From: Seison nebaliae
Lineage: Eukaryota > Rotifera > Pararotatoria > Seisonacea > Seisonidae
NCBI GenBank assembly: GCA_023231475.1
Contig: JALJEE010002981.1
Span: 1 to 26,913 of the forward strand
DNA: 26,913 bases
Direction: 5' to 3'
Positions 10,116 through 18,223 of this stretch are shown in pieces. Each line of letters begins with the position of its first letter. Within the stretch, counting starts at the first letter, position 1. The notes below the pieces were generated by a model that saw only the letters and a program-made list of their open reading frames with translations, was not told where the DNA came from and ran no database searches. Both the position numbers and the translations under genes were made by a program.

Positions 10116-10559
10116 TCACATGTTCTTATTTAGTAGATGTTCCGGAGTGAACGAAAATGGGAGTAAATCGTTTATGGTAGTGAATTTACGTAACTTACCA
10201 CTCTCGCCAGTAAAACAAATATCGATATCTTTACCAAATTCTCGAATAAATTGTCGGCAACTGCCACAAGGTGTGATCGCGTCCTTGACATCTGTTGCCA
10301 CAGCAACGCGATGAAGAAGTCGATAGCCTTCGGAAACAGCCTTGACAATGGCAGTGCGCTCGGCACATATCGATAATCCGATCGACGTATTCTCTACATT
10401 ACATCCATAGAAAAATTTCTTCTCTCCTTTCTCATTCTCCACAAGAATAGCTGCACCCACTCGGAACTTTGAGTATGGAGAATAAGATGTTTCTTTTCCT
10501 TTCACCGCCATTTTCACTAATTTATCCCAAATCTCTGTCTCTTCCGTTGTTGATGGCAT
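10116..10559 (-). CDS. CDA: cytidine deaminase, 147 aa
   Basis: Hydrolyses cytidine and deoxycytidine to uridine and deoxyuridine plus ammonia, in cytosolic pyrimidine salvage. Family members of this length form zinc-dependent homotetramers. The motifs are complete: substrate-binding SPYSKFRVGAA near residue 28, GCNVENTS near 52, the catalytic CAERTA (zinc-ligand Cys and proton-shuttle Glu) near 66, and PCGSCRQFIREF near 97 with the other two zinc-ligand cysteines. Length matches the human enzyme (146 aa). Intronless. The start is the only in-frame ATG before the conserved N-terminal helix. It faces the SLC10-type gene tail to tail with 187 bp between stops. Confidence 0.95.
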   Translation of the reverse strand: MPSTTEETEIWDKLVKMAVKGKETSYSPYSKFRVGAAILVENEKGEKKFFYGCNVENTSIGLSICAERTAIVKAVSEGYRLLHRVAVATDVKDAITPCGSCRQFIREFGKDIDICFTGESGKLRKFTTINDLLPFSFTPEHLLNKNM

Positions 10560-10828
10560 TACCTATACAATTGTCTTTCAAATCGATCCAATGAAATTTA
10601 TAAGATGTCAATATTATAAGAGATTCAGACTGAAAAAGAACTTTATCTCAAGGTTCATAACTTTTGTCGTCATTATGGTAGTTGGAATTTAAAAATAATT
10701 TGATGTCTAATGAGAAAAAAAAGATGTCACATTATTTTCATAATTCGAAATTATTCAGCTGTAAAGCTTTTATTGACAATTCTCATTTATGACAAATAAC
10801 TACCAAACTATAATGCAAATAATCAATA

Positions 10829-11116
10829 TCACTTCTGCCTTCCATCCATACCACAAGGAGAAACCGGAACGAAAATTAATAGTCCATGAACGTTGAAATT
10901 AAGTAGGTCTCTAATGATGAGGATTGTGGAAGAATTAGAAGAATATTCAAAAGGGAAACTTTTAAATATAAAACGAACAATTCTTTCCTTCTTTTTATAA
11001 GCAATCATTCTCAGGAATTGCATGTAGACGAGTGTCATATTCAAACTCCATATCAGGCATTCACGTCTAATGTGTTCGGCAAATAACGAAGAATAACAGT
11101 GAATTTTTTTTTTCAA
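10829..11116 (-). CDS. unsupported small ORF upstream of cytidine deaminase, 95 aa
   Basis: An open frame of 95 codons. It reads basic and hydrophobic (YKKKERIVRFIFKSFPF, then a Ser/Asn patch, then LLIFVPVSPCGMDGRQK). A weak likeness of the RKEFYQLVWSALPF part of POP5 was considered but does not extend to flanking positions. In AT-rich DNA a frame of this length may arise by chance. A second frame is also open across its 3' half. Treat as hypothetical. Confidence 0.2.
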   Translation of the reverse strand: MKKKIHCYSSLFAEHIRRECLIWSLNMTLVYMQFLRMIAYKKKERIVRFIFKSFPFEYSSNSSTILIIRDLLNFNVHGLLIFVPVSPCGMDGRQK

Positions 11117-11266
11117 TTAAAATTTCTGCGTTACACTTCCGATTATTTGTGTTTAAAGTTTTCATTAGAAACGAATGTTTCATTAATTTGCAACTTCTTC
11201 TCAGTAATTAAGGAAGAAAAATCTTTTCAAAATCCACTCACTTAATCGCCATATACATTACTCTCC

Positions 11267-11274
11267 TATAAAAG
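11267..11274 (+). promoter_or_regulatory. TATA box (TATAAAAG)
   Basis: Perfect TATAAAAG 108 bp upstream of the ATG at 11382. A transcription start about 30 bp downstream would give a 5' UTR of roughly 80 nt. It is the clearest core promoter in the window. Confidence 0.6.
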
Positions 11275-11381
11275 GAACTCGTTGAAAGTGTTGGTATTGA
11301 GAGAATCATCGGTTGGTTCATTCATTCAATTGAATGGACGAGATTTATTGTGGCTGAATTCTCATTTCATAATTTATTCAA

Positions 11382-11819
11382 ATGTCACATTATCGTCAAG
11401 AGAAGTCGTCATTTATCACGTCGTCAATCACATTCCCCAACAAAACATCATCAGCAAACCGATTAGATAATTGTCAACAATATAAATTCCCTCGAAGAAT
11501 ATTCACTGGAACGTCGAGTTCTTATTGGAATGAGAAATTGCCTGAAATTAAATCGACAAAAAGAAATGTTCTCGACACAATCGATACGTCCCAATCGAAC
11601 CACCAACTAAACGTCATGTTACGACCAATCTCGTCAAACAACAGAACACTACCGACCAAAAGTAAGAAGTTGTTAGAAGAAAGATTTATCGAGTATCAAA
11701 AAAGAAATTATGAAATGTATGAGAAACGAATGGGTCGTTGGACCTTCATCAAACGACAACAAGATAAGACCAACTTCCAATACTTTACAAGAAATTTAGT
11801 TAAATTGAAAAAATCTTAA
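11382..11819 (+). CDS. orphan basic protein, 145 aa
   Basis: Intronless, preceded by a good TATA box. The protein is hydrophilic, Ser/Thr/Asn-rich in its first 85 residues, and ends in a basic helical segment (KKLLEERFIEYQKRNYEMYE, then KRMGRWTFIKRQQDK). No signal peptide, membrane span or known motif. I do not recognise it; the helix could be a coiled coil or a nucleic-acid contact. Its TAA lies only 7 bp from the stop codon of the minus-strand gene at 11827. Confidence 0.6.
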   Translation: MSHYRQEKSSFITSSITFPNKTSSANRLDNCQQYKFPRRIFTGTSSSYWNEKLPEIKSTKRNVLDTIDTSQSNHQLNVMLRPISSNNRTLPTKSKKLLEERFIEYQKRNYEMYEKRMGRWTFIKRQQDKTNFQYFTRNLVKLKKS

Positions 11820-11826
11820 ATTCAAA

Positions 11827-12626
11827 TCAAATTCCACCATCAATTTCATTTCCATGTGCCTCGAGGAAATTGGGAATCAATTCATGATTGATTTGCAATC
11901 TGGCCGATTCAGTTAATTGTATTATTTCGTTACCTTCTTCATTCCTCTTTATAACGATCAGTTTCGATTTGACACAATTTTGTCGTAAAAATAATTCTAT
12001 TTCCTCTCCACCATCTGAATTTCGTTGACAGATGACTTTATGTAATGGACTTCGACTAATCGTATCGATGAGTTTTTCGATTTCCATATAATTTTTATTG
12101 ACCGAAAGCATAAAGATGATAGTTTGATTGATTGCTAACTGTCTCGCATTTTCTTCTTTTCTATTAAAAGATAATAAAATTTTAAAAAAAATTTATAAAA
12201 ATAATAAAAAATGAATAACATGTGAAGATAATTATATCGACCGTCCATATTGTTCCGTAAATGATATACTATTCGATTTCCTTCTATACATTCCACCAAA
12301 CTCAAATTCATTAACTGTTAAATGAAAACGGAAATTATGAAAAAGTTGAAAGAATGAAACGTTTTGAAAAATAAATGCCAAATTGCCCAAAACCGCTTTC
12401 AACATCAATTGACGATGAGGAATATCGGGAAGAAGATCTATAGCAACATTTTTTATTATTATATATATATACGAATTGTGGACGAACCTATTTTTTGAAT
12501 TCCCGTTACATGAAAACGTATGAATAAATGGAAAAGATTAATGGAATGCTAAAAACAATCAAAAAGAAATCATCGATGAAAAAAAGAAAAAACTTCGTGA
12601 ATTTCTTCTTCCGATATTTGCTCCAT
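11827..12626 (-). CDS. orphan five-exon gene, 199 aa
   Basis: Model, in order: exons 12626-12594, 12548-12488, 12437-12361, 12314-12220 and 12160-11827. The four introns are 45, 50, 46 and 59 nt, all start with GTT and end in TAG or CAG, and phases agree (600 nt in total). Without the GTT rule two frames compete across 12220-12314; with it only one survives. The protein is predominantly helical: Leu-rich segments (LMLKAVLGNLAFIFQN; LMNLSLVECIEGNRIVYHLR), then ARQLAINQTIIFMLSVNKNY, then a more acidic C-terminus (EEIELFLRQNC; LIPNFLEAHGNEIDGGI). An armadillo- or HEAT-like fold is imaginable, but I recognise no family. The start lies 69 bp after the MED8 stop on the same strand, without an AATAAA between. 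Confidence 0.65.
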
Positions 12627-12695
12627 TAATTACGATAATTAAAATTGAGAAAAATTTTAATTCTGACAAAAGAAGTAAAAAACGTAAAAATTAGA

Positions 12696-13409
12696 TCAAT
12701 TACCTCCTAAACGAGAATTACTGGTATGATGGGATAATTGTGGAGTTTTATTTTTACGACCGTCACCTTTCGATTTATTTCCCGATCGTTCCACTCCATA
12801 ATAAGTAAATGCGAATAATTGATCACTGTCATTTTTAATCGTTGTTAATCGAAGATGATCATTACTTGGCACATTCGCCTGCTCATCCAAATCCTTCAAC
12901 AATTTATCGATATCTTCAATAATTTTCTTCGTGAAACCGGTAACGTTTTCTATTTCTTTCTTTATATCAATATTCGCATTCTGCTTCCTCACTGACGTAC
13001 TATGACTCACCAGATGATGTGATTGTGGTGGATTAATATTCAAATTCGTCAAACGAGTATTTAAATAATTTGGCATTTTCGCATCATCCAAAGTCGATAC
13101 ACGTCCTTCTGTCAATTTTCTCAAATGCTGATTCTCTTGGAAAACGAGCTGTTTCGGAATTATGGCGAATTGATGAATGTTTGAAAATTTCCCACTGTTC
13201 AATTCTTTTTGGAAGGAAGAGATTTCCGTTTGAACTTGGACAAATTTCATGAAGAGATCCGTCCAACTTTGTTGATCGATTCGATATTTAGTGAATTGTT
13301 CAATCAATTGTTCCAAGTTCGAGCGAATGGTCAGTGCTTTCACTTTCAATGCCGGTAATTTGGATCTTGTTAATTCCGCCGAATTTTCTCCTCCACTTCG
13401 ACTTTCCAT
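12696..13409 (-). CDS. MED8: Mediator complex subunit 8, 237 aa
   Basis: MED8 is a head-module subunit of Mediator, which links activators to RNA polymerase II in the nucleus. The N-terminal helices (LTIRSNLEQLIEQF; the WTDLFMKFVQVQTEISSFQK segment) match the family coiled region. The signature HLRKLTEGRVSTLDDAKMPN followed by YLNTR aligns with human [23 protein letters not shown]. The next segment (IKKEIENVTGFTKKIIEDID) is helical, and the tail is basic and Ser/Gly-rich. Length is near the human 268. Intronless. A GTAATT at the very end could be read as a donor that removes the TGA, but all good introns here use GTT, so the TGA is preferred. It shares a 128-bp divergent promoter region with MRPS10. 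Confidence 0.85.
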   Translation of the reverse strand: MESRSGGENSAELTRSKLPALKVKALTIRSNLEQLIEQFTKYRIDQQSWTDLFMKFVQVQTEISSFQKELNSGKFSNIHQFAIIPKQLVFQENQHLRKLTEGRVSTLDDAKMPNYLNTRLTNLNINPPQSHHLVSHSTSVRKQNANIDIKKEIENVTGFTKKIIEDIDKLLKDLDEQANVPSNDHLRLTTIKNDSDQLFAFTYYGVERSGNKSKGDGRKNKTPQLSHHTSNSRLGGN

Positions 13410-13537
13410 TTTACTTTGCTGTTAAGTGAGAGTAAGCTAAAAATCTCGGAGGAAAATTTTGTAAAAAATTTATCGAATAATTTTTGTGAAGGAAATTTAT
13501 TGATTTGAAATTTGAAAATTATTTCATTCGAATTACA
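13410..13537. promoter_or_regulatory. 128-bp divergent promoter between MED8 and MRPS10
   Basis: The two start codons face away from each other with 128 bp between, so both promoters and 5' UTRs must share this stretch. It is AT-rich and has no clear TATA box, which is common for housekeeping bidirectional promoters. No specific factor site could be named. Confidence 0.55.
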
Positions 13538-14191
13538 ATGAATAAATTATTAAAAAACAGAATCATCAATGCTATCAACAAATCATTCCTGTCAACTACA
13601 ACTCCTCAAATTGCCTATGAATCCGTTTAATATTTTTTAATTATCGACAATTATTTAATATCTGAATCTCAATTTGTGTATAGAATGCAGATTCCTTAAT
13701 ACCAAATTTGAGAGTTGAAGTGAGAAGTTTCGATTGGAGTTTGTTGAACAGTTATGAAAAATTCGTTCGAATGACCAGCAAAGAATTGGCGATCGACTTA
13801 AATAAAATGTTCGTATTTTATCGAAATTGATTTATTTTGTTACTCAATTTAGAACTTCAAATGAAATGCAAATTCATCGATATCATTTACTTCGATCGAA
13901 ATTTGTCCATCGGAAACATTTCCGTCAATATGAAATACGGACGCATAATAAATCATTTCATGTTTTCCTTTCTCTACTTTTATCATCTAGCGTTCATTTT
14001 TTAGTTTCAAAATTTAACTGGTTCCACTTCATCTGTTCTTTTGGAATATATTCAACGAAATCTCCCAGCTGGTGTTGCAATGATTGTTCATCAAGTTTTC
14101 AATTTCTTATTATTCTTCATTTTATATTCCCTTTAATTAGACGGAAATGAAAGAACTTCCCAATTATATAAGAAACGAAGCTGTAAAATAA
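13538..14191 (+). CDS. MRPS10: mitochondrial small-subunit ribosomal protein S10 (uS10m), five exons, 153 aa
   Basis: A component of the mitoribosome small-subunit head. Exons are 13538-13624, 13684-13808, 13853-13961, 14005-14094 and 14141-14191, all phases consistent (462 nt). The first exon (MNKLLKNRIINAINKSFLST) looks like a mitochondrial presequence: basic, Ser-containing, no acids. The mature part aligns with human MRPS10: LLNSYEKFVRMTSKELAI (human VLDSYEYFAVLAAKELGI), KHFRQYEIRTHNK (human KHRVQYEMRTLYR) and [20 protein letters not shown] (human [20 protein letters not shown]). The protein then ends with KELPNYIRNE. The four introns (59, 44, 43 and 46 nt) all start GTT. AATAAA lies at 14198-14203, 7 bp after the stop. 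Confidence 0.93.
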
Positions 14192-14197
14192 TTTTCT

Positions 14198-14203
14198 AAT
14201 AAA
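14198..14203 (+). promoter_or_regulatory. polyadenylation signal AATAAA of MRPS10
   Basis: Seven bp after the MRPS10 stop codon, followed by T-rich sequence; consistent with a very short 3' UTR. Confidence 0.6.
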
Positions 14204-14452
14204 ATTTCTTTCTTTCGATTTTATCTTATTACGAAAAGAAATATAAATCTTTTCAAATGTCAAGATCTATAGAGAATCTATAGTCTATTTAAAATAGACT
14301 CTATACCGCCATATTGAAAGATAAAAAAAGAAAAACTATAGATAGTATCAAATCAAATTATAGTGAAATAAAAGGAATTTAATAACTTCTGATGATTTCG
14401 AACGTTAATTAAGGAAAATATTAGTTGATGAACAGAGTAGAAAATTAAAGAT

Positions 14453-14457
14453 AAAAA
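14453..14457 (-). terminator. RNA polymerase III terminator (T5) of tRNA-Trp
   Basis: TTTTT begins 9 nt after the tRNA 3' end on the minus strand, the standard pol III stop. Confidence 0.8.
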
Positions 14458-14465
14458 TATTATCA

Positions 14466-14537
14466 CGACCCCGACGTGATTCGAACACGCAACCTTTCGA
14501 TCTGGAGTCGAACGCGCTACCATTGCGCCACGGAGTC
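14466..14537 (-). tRNA. tRNA-Trp (anticodon CCA)
   Basis: Complete 72-nt cloverleaf without intron. The acceptor stem GACTCCG pairs with CGGGGTC (one G-T), followed by discriminator G. The D arm is GCGC/GCGC around AATGGTA. The anticodon arm is TTCGA/TCGAA with loop CTCCAGA, giving CCA. The T arm is GCGTG/CACGT around TTCGAAT. A-box (TGGCGCAATGG) and B-box (GTTCGAATC) are intact. Five T residues at 14457-14453 on the coding strand form the RNA polymerase III terminator. Confidence 0.97.
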
Positions 14538-14600
14538 ACATTAATGTATTTAAAAAGAATTATTAGATTGTAAAGTTAAAATTATATATAGTTGTTAATA

Positions 14601-15250
14601 TACAGTAGGAATTTAAAGTAATCGGACACTTTTACGTTTTTATAAAACAGGTCATAACTTCTGTTCTATGAAGTATCTTTTGTAATGGTGGATATCACAA
14701 AATAGCCCTATTCAAGCTCTTAACGATAGTGCAAAAAAATTTGAAAAAATTAAAATATTTCATGCATTAACAGGGCATTTTGCATAAGAGTTCATTTTTT
14801 TCTCTCCCGCATGTTTCGAAAATATCGTTTAAAAATTTTATCCTTTTATCAAAAAAACCTTTTATGCCTACCTTGTAGAGCATATTTAATTACATTAGAA
14901 AAATTAAAAATTTAAAAAAAAAATTCACATATGACATAATTATTGAGCATTTTTCAAAAGTTGTGTTTTTGCATTTCCGGATAAACCGTAAACTATTTTG
15001 AGCGATAAAATGTTTTGAGTTATTTGAGCGCACTTAAAAGTGCACAAATTCTTGAAGTAACTATGTAGAAAAAATTCATTATTAATTGTTAACCTATATT
15101 CAAAAAATCAAACAGTTTGGATCAATATTCATGATTTTATCAAGGGAAATGTAACGAGCATTTTTTAGTTTTTTCTCGATTTTTGTAGAAATATTACATT
15201 TTTTGAAGAAAAATTGAGAAAAATTTTAAAAATGCTCGTTACAAAAACCT
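14601..15250. mobile_element. one-ended Tc1/mariner-like relic
   Basis: The left edge reads TA, then CAGTAGGAATTTAAAGTAAT, then CGGACACTT. This has the form of Tc1-type terminal inverted repeats (CAGT...AAAGTATTCGGACA) next to the TA target. No matching right end and no transposase frame were found. The interior is AT-rich, has in-frame stops everywhere, and contains a long hairpin at 15151-15242. The right boundary is arbitrary. A truncated non-autonomous element is the best reading. The call rests on the terminal-repeat look alone. Confidence 0.45.
15151..15242. repeat. long imperfect hairpin, arms of about 35 nt
   Basis: GTAACGAGCATTTTTTAG at 15151 onward and its inverted copy ending AATGCTCGTTAC at 15242 form arms of about 35 nt, with roughly 30 positions paired and a loop near 22 nt. 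The arm ends (GTAACGAGCAT) are perfect. It lies inside the Tc1-like relic and may be a nested foldback element. Confidence 0.8.
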
Positions 15251-15582
15251 AAAGAGGATCTAATTTTATCATAGGAAATTCATTATCTAAATGTGATTGC
15301 AGTGACAGTTTGATCATCAGTAAGATTTAATTAGATTTATTATTATTATTTTTTTTATTTAGTTAGATTTAATCCATTAATCTTAACCAGTTGCCTATTA
15401 AGGTCACTTCATTATATTTATGGAGTTCAATAGGATTAGATATAAAAAAATTGATTATTATGGTAATGGATTAGGTCCATTGTAAAGCTGTATCATATAG
15501 CTTTATTTGTTAATTATCTGGTATGGTATTTCACAAGAACATGACGATTGAACAAAATACTGTAGTAATATCGAATATAATT
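15251..15582. other. no gene recognised
   Basis: AT-rich, no coding stretch. An ACTGTA near 15559 could be a decayed right end of the upstream element but lacks the adjoining inverted repeat. Confidence 0.4.
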
Positions 15583-15726
15583 CTAATATGTTGTTTTTGT
15601 TCTGATTTGTTTTTTGTTCGAACATGATTTGCATTGAAAGAAATCTTTCAGTTTTTGACCGAAACCTTTCTTCTTCTTTTTTGGAACCTTATCGATTTTT
15701 GGTTTTTTCTTGACTTCATCAGGCAT
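15583..15726 (-). CDS. small basic Cys-containing ORF, 47 aa
   Basis: An ATG-to-TAG frame. It starts MPDEVKKKPKIDKVPKKKKK, continues GFGQKLKDFFQCKSCSNKK and ends IRTKTTY. The strongly biased composition (Lys/Pro, then a CxxC) and lack of waste residues suggest a real microprotein. The KKKKK block would serve as a nuclear-localisation or nucleic-acid contact. No homologue is recognised, and a single-exon frame of this size may still be chance. Confidence 0.4.
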   Translation of the reverse strand: MPDEVKKKPKIDKVPKKKKKGFGQKLKDFFQCKSCSNKKQIRTKTTY

Positions 15727-16130
15727 TCTTAATCAGATCGAGGAATTTTGACTTGAGGAAATTTATCCTAATTACTTCTAACTGCCTAGTAACAATAACG
15801 GAATTACAAGTAACGTAAACTAAACAAAAAAACTAAAACTAAAAATGAAAAAATATTTTCACTTTCACATATGTTTATACTTCATGAAGTTCAACGAACA
15901 TCATCACACTGCTTTCCAATTGCAGAACATTATTTAAAAATTACATGAACTCCTTTAAAATATTTGATATGTTAAAATTTCGTGATTTTAGTTTTAAAAA
16001 ATTTCATATTTTATTTTCTGGTGTTTCAAAACTAATTCTAAAACTTTTCCAAATTTAACATATTAAAACTCTAATATAAATATAATTCAAATTGCTGTTA
16101 GCAATATATTGACACTTTATTATTATTAAT
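15727..16130. other. intergenic, no gene recognised
   Basis: AT-rich with several short repeats of TTTAAAAATT type; nothing further can be supported. Confidence 0.4.
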
Positions 16131-16424
16131 TTACCTTCTACCGCTATTACGTCCTCTCAAATATCGACAATCACATTCTGGATTCTTTTTATTGCTTTTA
16201 AAAGTGCAAGAATTAGCCAGAGTTTGACGAATGTTTTCTAAAATGTTTCCCGTTTGGATATACATTCCACTCAACGCTTCATACAATTGGAAACTCAACG
16301 GTAATCGTTCAGGTATTCGAACATAATCACAAGTCGTAACATATTCTGTACACGAATCTGAACATTCATTCGTACAAGCTACCATACATGGATCTTCAGA
16401 AATGGTTGAACAACTTCTAGTCAT
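16131..16424 (-). CDS. Cys-rich orphan protein, 97 aa
   Basis: The N-terminal third packs seven cysteines (CSTISEDPCMVACTNECSDS, then CTEY, then TTC) with CxxxC spacing that resembles twin CX3C or disulfide-knot proteins. A helical middle (LPLSFQLYEALSGMYIQTGN) follows. Three more cysteines (SCTF, ECDC) precede a basic C-terminus (RYLRGRNSGRR). No signal peptide or membrane span is visible from this ATG. Its start is 89 bp downstream of the hexokinase stop on the same strand, so the two could share a transcript. Family unknown; a CHCH-like mitochondrial or cytosolic metal-binding role is a guess. Confidence 0.55.
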   Translation of the reverse strand: MTRSCSTISEDPCMVACTNECSDSCTEYVTTCDYVRIPERLPLSFQLYEALSGMYIQTGNILENIRQTLANSCTFKSNKKNPECDCRYLRGRNSGRR

Positions 16425-16512
16425 GATAAAAACAAAAATTAATTAAAAAGAAACAAAGATAAAAAAAGACGTAAATTAATATTTAGTTTAATTTGTTTAA
16501 GAATTTAAGGTT

Positions 16513-16518
16513 TTTATT
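16513..16518 (-). promoter_or_regulatory. AATAAA overlapping the hexokinase stop codon
   Basis: The last codons CAA TAA and following A run create AATAAA, so stop codon and polyadenylation hexamer share bases. Confidence 0.5.
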
Positions 16519-17908
16519 GGGATAAGGCAGCAGCTGCATATACCGCACCTAAACCTGAACCGTCGTCACAACGAATCAGTTTAACACGTCGATCTGGCCT
16601 ACCGATCGCGCTCAGTTTTTCTTCTACACATTTATAATATTGTGGTTGATAGACGAATAACGAACCGTCAACTGCCACTTCAACTTTATTCGAATCGATT
16701 CTGTCCAATAAACAATTTAATGCCACCGCCGTCAATCGAGCGGATCGGAACATTATCGTTTTGCATACATGTTTCACCAAATGACAGAATGTGGGAGAAA
16801 TGGTTTTCTTAGCTCCTAAAAAACTGCGCAACATATATTGCGTTTTCGTAATTCCGTTGGCACCGTCTTCGAAAACCGACGAGAAAAAGATAGTTTGGAA
16901 TGAATATGGAATCATCATTTTATCAGCCACATCATCTTGAATGACATTCGTCTTCACCATATCAAGAATGACTTTTCTCACAATCTCTCCCAGATACATA
17001 CCAGAGAGTAATTTTTCAAAAACCTGTTTATGAGCATTGACCGATTCTTCGTCTAATTCTTTATCGACATTGGTCCGAATACTGTCCAATTCACCGTTTT
17101 CTCCAAACGCTCCCCATTCCGTATTGATGATCATAGTTTTAGCATTCCCCGCCATTTCCGGAGTTAAATTATGATGTTTAATTTCTGAGATATTTTCCAT
17201 ATAACAAGCGTTCGTACCAGTTCCCATAATTACACCAATAGCCGCATCAGTGTTTTGATACATCATCGAAATCAAAACTCCAGTTGTATCATTCAATAAA
17301 GCAACAACTTTAATATTTAATTGTAATGAATCAACTGCTTCTTGGAGGACAGCGACAACATTTTTTTCAAACATATCAGGAATATTGAAACCTTTGCCCC
17401 ATTCCACCAGATATGCTTCATCAATCTTCGATTGTATACAAGGATAAGAGAATGTGAATCCCAACGGAATTGGTTTCTTACTTTGAATATTATGCGACTT
17501 AACAAACGTCTCTATACATTTCCCGATGAAATCGAATAATTGTGTGGCAGTCGAAGTTCGTAAGGGTTGTGGTATGGTCCATTTCATTTGATTAATTTCT
17601 GGTTTATTAGGAACTGTTTTACCAAAATATTTATATTTCATATGAGAACCTTTTAGAGTTACACTTAAAACTCGCAAATTACTTCCACCCATATCTACAC
17701 CTAAATAATAACCGGTCTCATGACCAGTCGGAAATTTCGACATAAATGTTGGAATCATTTTCATCGAACTTTTATATTGAGCAGATAATGCTGGATTGAG
17801 AGTGTTGATGATGTCGCGACGAAATGTATAATCTAATTGCATAAGTTGTTCATCAGATAATTCATATTGTTGCATATAAGTCTTAACTTCATCGCTAACG
17901 AAATTCAT
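16514..17908 (-). CDS. hexokinase, single-domain, 464 aa
   Basis: Phosphorylates glucose and related hexoses with ATP, the first step of glycolysis. Single-domain length (about 50 kDa) is the usual invertebrate form. Motifs in order: SDEQL helix; YLGVDMGGSNLRVL (phosphate-1 loop); LGFTFSYPC (glucose-binding loop, family LGFTFSFPC); ALLNDTTGVLIS (catalytic Asp); GVIMGTGTNACYME; INTEWGAFGE; VAVDGSLFVYQP; and DDGSGLGAVYAAA (adenosine/phosphate-2). The start is the first ATG (MNFVSDEV); a TTG three codons upstream is ignored. Intronless. AATAAA at 16518-16513 overlaps the TAA stop, so the 3' UTR is very short or the transcript continues into the Cys-rich ORF. Substitution of the usual LDLGGTNFRV by VDMGGSNLRV is conservative. 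Confidence 0.96.
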   Translation of the reverse strand: MNFVSDEVKTYMQQYELSDEQLMQLDYTFRRDIINTLNPALSAQYKSSMKMIPTFMSKFPTGHETGYYLGVDMGGSNLRVLSVTLKGSHMKYKYFGKTVPNKPEINQMKWTIPQPLRTSTATQLFDFIGKCIETFVKSHNIQSKKPIPLGFTFSYPCIQSKIDEAYLVEWGKGFNIPDMFEKNVVAVLQEAVDSLQLNIKVVALLNDTTGVLISMMYQNTDAAIGVIMGTGTNACYMENISEIKHHNLTPEMAGNAKTMIINTEWGAFGENGELDSIRTNVDKELDEESVNAHKQVFEKLLSGMYLGEIVRKVILDMVKTNVIQDDVADKMMIPYSFQTIFFSSVFEDGANGITKTQYMLRSFLGAKKTISPTFCHLVKHVCKTIMFRSARLTAVALNCLLDRIDSNKVEVAVDGSLFVYQPQYYKCVEEKLSAIGRPDRRVKLIRCDDGSGLGAVYAAAALSQ

Positions 17909-18223
17909 AACGATCAAATCGAATTTTGATAAGAATAAACAAATTTATTCTCTATTCAATTTAAACAATAAAATTGTTTATAAATTAAATTTAACTAAAT
18001 TCCTTTCAACCTTTTCAATTCATTTTAACAATTTAATTTTTCAAACTAAATATACTTCCAATATTAATGCTCATTTTAAATTCCTCGTTCTTTCACTGAT
18101 TCCGGTTTATCTTTCCGATAAATTTTAGCTACCAATTTAATTTCTAAATCTCACCATTTCAATATTCTTAATTTTTAAATTAATTAGTAAAATAAAAGAT
18201 ATATAAAAATAAATTATGGTACA
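17909..18223. other. hexokinase 5' region, no other gene
   Basis: AT-rich upstream sequence. No TATA box could be singled out and no coding stretch is seen. Confidence 0.4.

Noticed and set aside
10829-11116. POP5 subunit of RNase P
   Set aside because: Only a KKKERIVRFIFKSFPF-like stretch resembles it; the conserved glycine-rich C-terminal part and N-terminal strands are missing in all frames tried.
12161-12437. Alternative frame of the orphan gene using a GTCGAT donor (207 aa)
   Set aside because: Open and phase-consistent, but it needs a non-GTT donor and skips the strong ACAG acceptor at 12315; the 199-aa model uses four GTT introns.
12656-12712. MED8 3' intron with donor GTAATT joining it to downstream sequence
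   Set aside because: The donor breaks the GTT rule and the resulting tail is a low-complexity Phe/Ser run ending soon; the TGA directly after GGN is simpler.
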